Source: CAYWGR01 sp964458015 (GTDB lineage: Bacteria; Planctomycetota; Planctomycetia; Pirellulales; Thermoguttaceae). From it: 32,701 nucleotides of DNA. Below are positions 30,536 through 32,701 of the stretch, in pieces (position 1 is the first letter of the stretch; each line of letters begins with the position of its first letter). The notes under the pieces are model-generated. The model saw only the letters and a list, made by a program, of their open reading frames with translations, had not been told where the DNA came from and ran no database searches. The stretch is taken from contig CAYWGR010000046.1 in assembly GCA_964458015.1 (NCBI GenBank), forward strand, positions 1 to 32,701, read 5' to 3'. The translations under genes and the position numbers were made by a program.

Positions 30536-31876
30536 ATGCCGCTTCCGCCGCATCGCGTAAAAATCTCCGGTTGGGGCCGTTATCCCATGGTGGATGCTCT
30601 GCAATGGAAGTCGGAAAATCTGACTGCTATTACAGAATCCGCCACGCTCAGCCGAGGATTGGGCCGTTCCTACGGCGATTCCTCCCTTCCCGCACGGCCC
30701 GACATGCCTGTCGTCGATACCACGCTGGCCGATCGATTGCTCCATTTCGACCCAAGCTCGGGCCTTTTACGAGCTGAAGCCGGTGTTTCGCTGTTGGAAC
30801 TGAATCGCGCGTTCTTGCGTCGCGGCTGGTTCGTGCCTGTCTCGCCCGGCACGCAATTTGTCACGGTCGGCGGCATGATCGCTTCCGATGTTCACGGGAA
30901 AAATCATCACGTCGACGGCTGTTTCGGCGAACACGTCCGCCGAATCAAACTCCGCGTGGCCGATGGGCGTATCATCGACTGCTCCGACACTTCCGAACCC
31001 GATTTGTTTTTAGCCACGATCGGCGGCATGGGCCTAACCGGCCATATTCTCGAAGCTGAGTTCCAAATGCGGCGAATTCCCTCGCCCTGGATCTACGAGG
31101 AAAGCGAACGCATCGACAATCTCGACGCCATGGTGACGGGCCTCAAGCTGGCGGCCAAAGACTGGCCGATGACGGTCGGTTGGGTCGATTGCCTGGCCCG
31201 AGGCGATCATCTAGGGCGCGGCATTTTGATGAAAGGCCGCTGGGCGACGCCCGACGAGGCCCCACACAAAAAACCGCCTTTCAAACATCGTTTTCGCATC
31301 CCCTTCCAATTCCCTGCCCTGGCCCTTTGCAAGCCGAGCATGAAGGCGTTCAATCTGGCGTATTACTGGAAACACATCCAGCGCGTAAAACGCGGCATCG
31401 CGCATCCCGACGCCTTTTTCTACCCTCTCGACATGCTCGACGATTGGAATTTGGTCTACGGACGGCGAGGCTTTACACAGTATCAGTGTGCCTTGCCCCA
31501 TGCCGACGACAACGGCCCTGCCCGTCGCTTTTTGGAACTATTTGTCTCGGGCGGCGGCATGGGATTTTTGTGCGTCATCAAGGATTGCGGGCCCGAGGGA
31601 CGCGGAATGCTTTCCTTTCCCAGAGCCGGCATGTCGATCGCCATGGATTTCCCCATCCATCCCGAAAAAACGCCCGTTTTGGTAAATCGGCTTAATGAAT
31701 TAGTGATTGCCGAAGGTGGACGGATTTATCTGACCAAGGACACCTTCACCCGGGCGGAACATTTCCAAGCAATGGAAACTCGCCTGGCCGCGTTTAATGC
31801 CGTGCGCCGCAAGTGGGATCCCGATGCCCGCATTCGCAGCGCTCAATCAGTTCGACTTTTAGGAGACCCCGCATGA
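30536..31876 (+). CDS. dprE1: FAD-dependent oxidase, DprE1 homologue
   Basis: The 446-residue protein starts at ATG 30536 with CAGGAGT 7 bp upstream. It is a vanillyl-alcohol-oxidase-type FAD enzyme: SGWGRYP (11-17), GLGRSYGDSSL (41-51), PGTQFVTVGGMIASDVHGKNHH (104-125), FGEHV (130-134) and TIGGMGLTGHI (161-171). The C-terminal MLSFPRAGMSIAMDFPI (358-374) and RIYLTKDTFTRAEHF (396-410) match DprE1, which oxidises decaprenylphosphoryl-ribose at C2'. The catalytic-region lysine (K401) is kept. The mycobacterial Cys387 attacked by benzothiazinones is Ala369 here. It overlaps dprE2 by 4 bp. The lipid carrier in this organism is unknown. Confidence 0.85.
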   Translation: MPLPPHRVKISGWGRYPMVDALQWKSENLTAITESATLSRGLGRSYGDSSLPARPDMPVVDTTLADRLLHFDPSSGLLRAEAGVSLLELNRAFLRRGWFVPVSPGTQFVTVGGMIASDVHGKNHHVDGCFGEHVRRIKLRVADGRIIDCSDTSEPDLFLATIGGMGLTGHILEAEFQMRRIPSPWIYEESERIDNLDAMVTGLKLAAKDWPMTVGWVDCLARGDHLGRGILMKGRWATPDEAPHKKPPFKHRFRIPFQFPALALCKPSMKAFNLAYYWKHIQRVKRGIAHPDAFFYPLDMLDDWNLVYGRRGFTQYQCALPHADDNGPARRFLELFVSGGGMGFLCVIKDCGPEGRGMLSFPRAGMSIAMDFPIHPEKTPVLVNRLNELVIAEGGRIYLTKDTFTRAEHFQAMETRLAAFNAVRRKWDPDARIRSAQSVRLLGDPA

Positions 31877-32607
31877 AAGCCGTAATGTTGGGAGCAAGTC
31901 GCGGAATGGGCCGTGCGTTGGCCCGGCTGTTCGCTGCGCGGGGCGACCGTCTGTTCCTGCTGGAACATGAGCCCGAGAATTTGAAACTATCGGCCCGCGA
32001 TCTGGAGATTCACGGCGCGCCGGGCCCCGTGGGAACCGCCTACTGCAATCTATTGGAACCCGAAAGTTTCGCGCCCGCGCTCGACGCCGCTTGGCGCGAA
32101 CTCGACGGTTTCGATACGGTAGTCGTAACGGCCGGCCTGTTCGCTTCGCAAGAAGCATTGGAGAACGATTCGCATCTGGCAGCCCGACTGTTGACGGCCG
32201 ATTTCACCAATACCGTCTTGTTCTGTGAAGAAGTCCGAAAACGGCTGCTCGAAAAAGGCGGAACGCTGTGCGTCTTCAGCTCCGTGGCGGGCGACCGTGG
32301 ACGGAAGTCGAATTTCCTGTACGGCTCGGCAAAAGGCGGGCTGTCGCGCTATCTCGAGGGGCTCGACCACAAGTTTCACGCTCAAGGCTTGAACGTCGTT
32401 TGCGTGAAACCAGGCTTCGTCAAAACCGGCATGACCACCGGACTGAAGCCGCCCCCCTTCGCCGGCACGCCCGAGGCCGTGGCCCAGCGCGTTTTGAAGG
32501 CGATCGACCGCGGTTGGCCCATGGTTTACGCCCCTTGGCCTTGGCGCTACGTTATGCACATCATCCGCCACCTGCCGCGTTTCGTAATGCGAAGAATCGG
32601 GTTTTAG
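31873..32607 (+). CDS. dprE2: Short-chain reductase, DprE2 homologue
   Basis: The 244-residue SDR enzyme has the NAD(P) motif GASRGMG (7-13) and a catalytic Ser-Tyr-Lys set (S136/S137, Y150, K154 in FSSVAGDRGRKSNFLYGSAKGG). Its end (MVYAPWPWRYVMHIIRHLPR) closely resembles the APxxxRYVMxxLRHIPR end of mycobacterial DprE2. DprE2 reduces the keto intermediate made by DprE1, completing epimerisation of ribose to arabinose on a lipid carrier. The start is fixed by AGGAGA and by the ATGA overlap with dprE1. An alternative is a generic SDR, but partner and C-terminus favour DprE2. Confidence 0.85.
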   Translation: MKAVMLGASRGMGRALARLFAARGDRLFLLEHEPENLKLSARDLEIHGAPGPVGTAYCNLLEPESFAPALDAAWRELDGFDTVVVTAGLFASQEALENDSHLAARLLTADFTNTVLFCEEVRKRLLEKGGTLCVFSSVAGDRGRKSNFLYGSAKGGLSRYLEGLDHKFHAQGLNVVCVKPGFVKTGMTTGLKPPPFAGTPEAVAQRVLKAIDRGWPMVYAPWPWRYVMHIIRHLPRFVMRRIGF

Positions 32608-32701
32608 ACAATTCATGGCGTTCGCGCCAATCAACTCAACGCAGTTCTCACAACTCAGACCAATTGCGTAAGAATGAATGGGTCACAGATAAACAATGTC
32701 G

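Overview
The window looks like a chromosomal segment of a planctomycete, probably of the Pirellulales type. Four things suggest this. Two Gfo/Idh/MocA oxidoreductases carry Tat signals. A DUF1080 (3-keto-disaccharide hydrolase) protein sits next to a GH5 glycosidase. The ribosomal-protein cluster lacks rpmD and encodes an enlarged bL17. Intergenic spaces are crowded with palindromic repeats. The assignment is inference from gene content; no 16S gene is present.

Layout. Positions 1-365 hold the tail of a possible plus-strand gene and a composite repeat. An MBL-fold hydrolase (minus) follows, then a space with a palindromic repeat and a candidate structured RNA ending in an intrinsic terminator (about 1323-1492). 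Plus-strand DUF1080 and GH5 genes occupy 1575-3419. A minus-strand block at 3429-7534 encodes, in transcription order, a membrane protein, a winged-helix regulator translationally coupled to it, two paralogous membrane proteins sharing a QMAWVLRPF signature, and a membrane-anchored, probably alpha-helical, protein. The same operator-like palindrome, CTTTG-N5-CAAAG, lies 20 and 21 bp upstream of two start codons in this block. A second copy of the composite repeat and an HExxH metallopeptidase-like gene follow.

From 25123 down to 8805 on the minus strand runs a fused S10-spc-alpha cluster: rpsJ-rplC-rplD-rplW-rplB-rpsS-rplV-rpsC-rplP-rpmC-rpsQ-rplN-rplX-rplE-rpsN-rpsH-rplF-rplR-rpsE-rplO-secY-adk-map-rpmJ-rpsM-rpsK-rpsD-rpoA-rplQ. 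A good promoter and leader lie upstream, an internal promoter precedes rpmJ, and a strong terminator follows rplQ. Between rpsE and rplO there is no rpmD, and between map and rpmJ there is no infA. rpsC and rplP overlap by 62 bp in different frames. secY is interrupted by a 10-N assembly gap. Several spacers hold long, unrelated inverted repeats.

To the right lie two Tat-exported Gfo/Idh/MocA genes (plus), a repeat-rich zone with REP-like palindromes, a small hypothetical gene, a truncated REP-associated transposase (RAYT) and a YqeG-like HAD phosphatase (minus). Last come plus-strand homologues of dprE1 and dprE2 with a 4-bp stop/start overlap, which implies an epimerisation like that which makes decaprenylphosphoryl-arabinose.

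The least-described parts are the 3429-7600 membrane/regulator block with its paired operators and the candidate RNA at 1335-1492.
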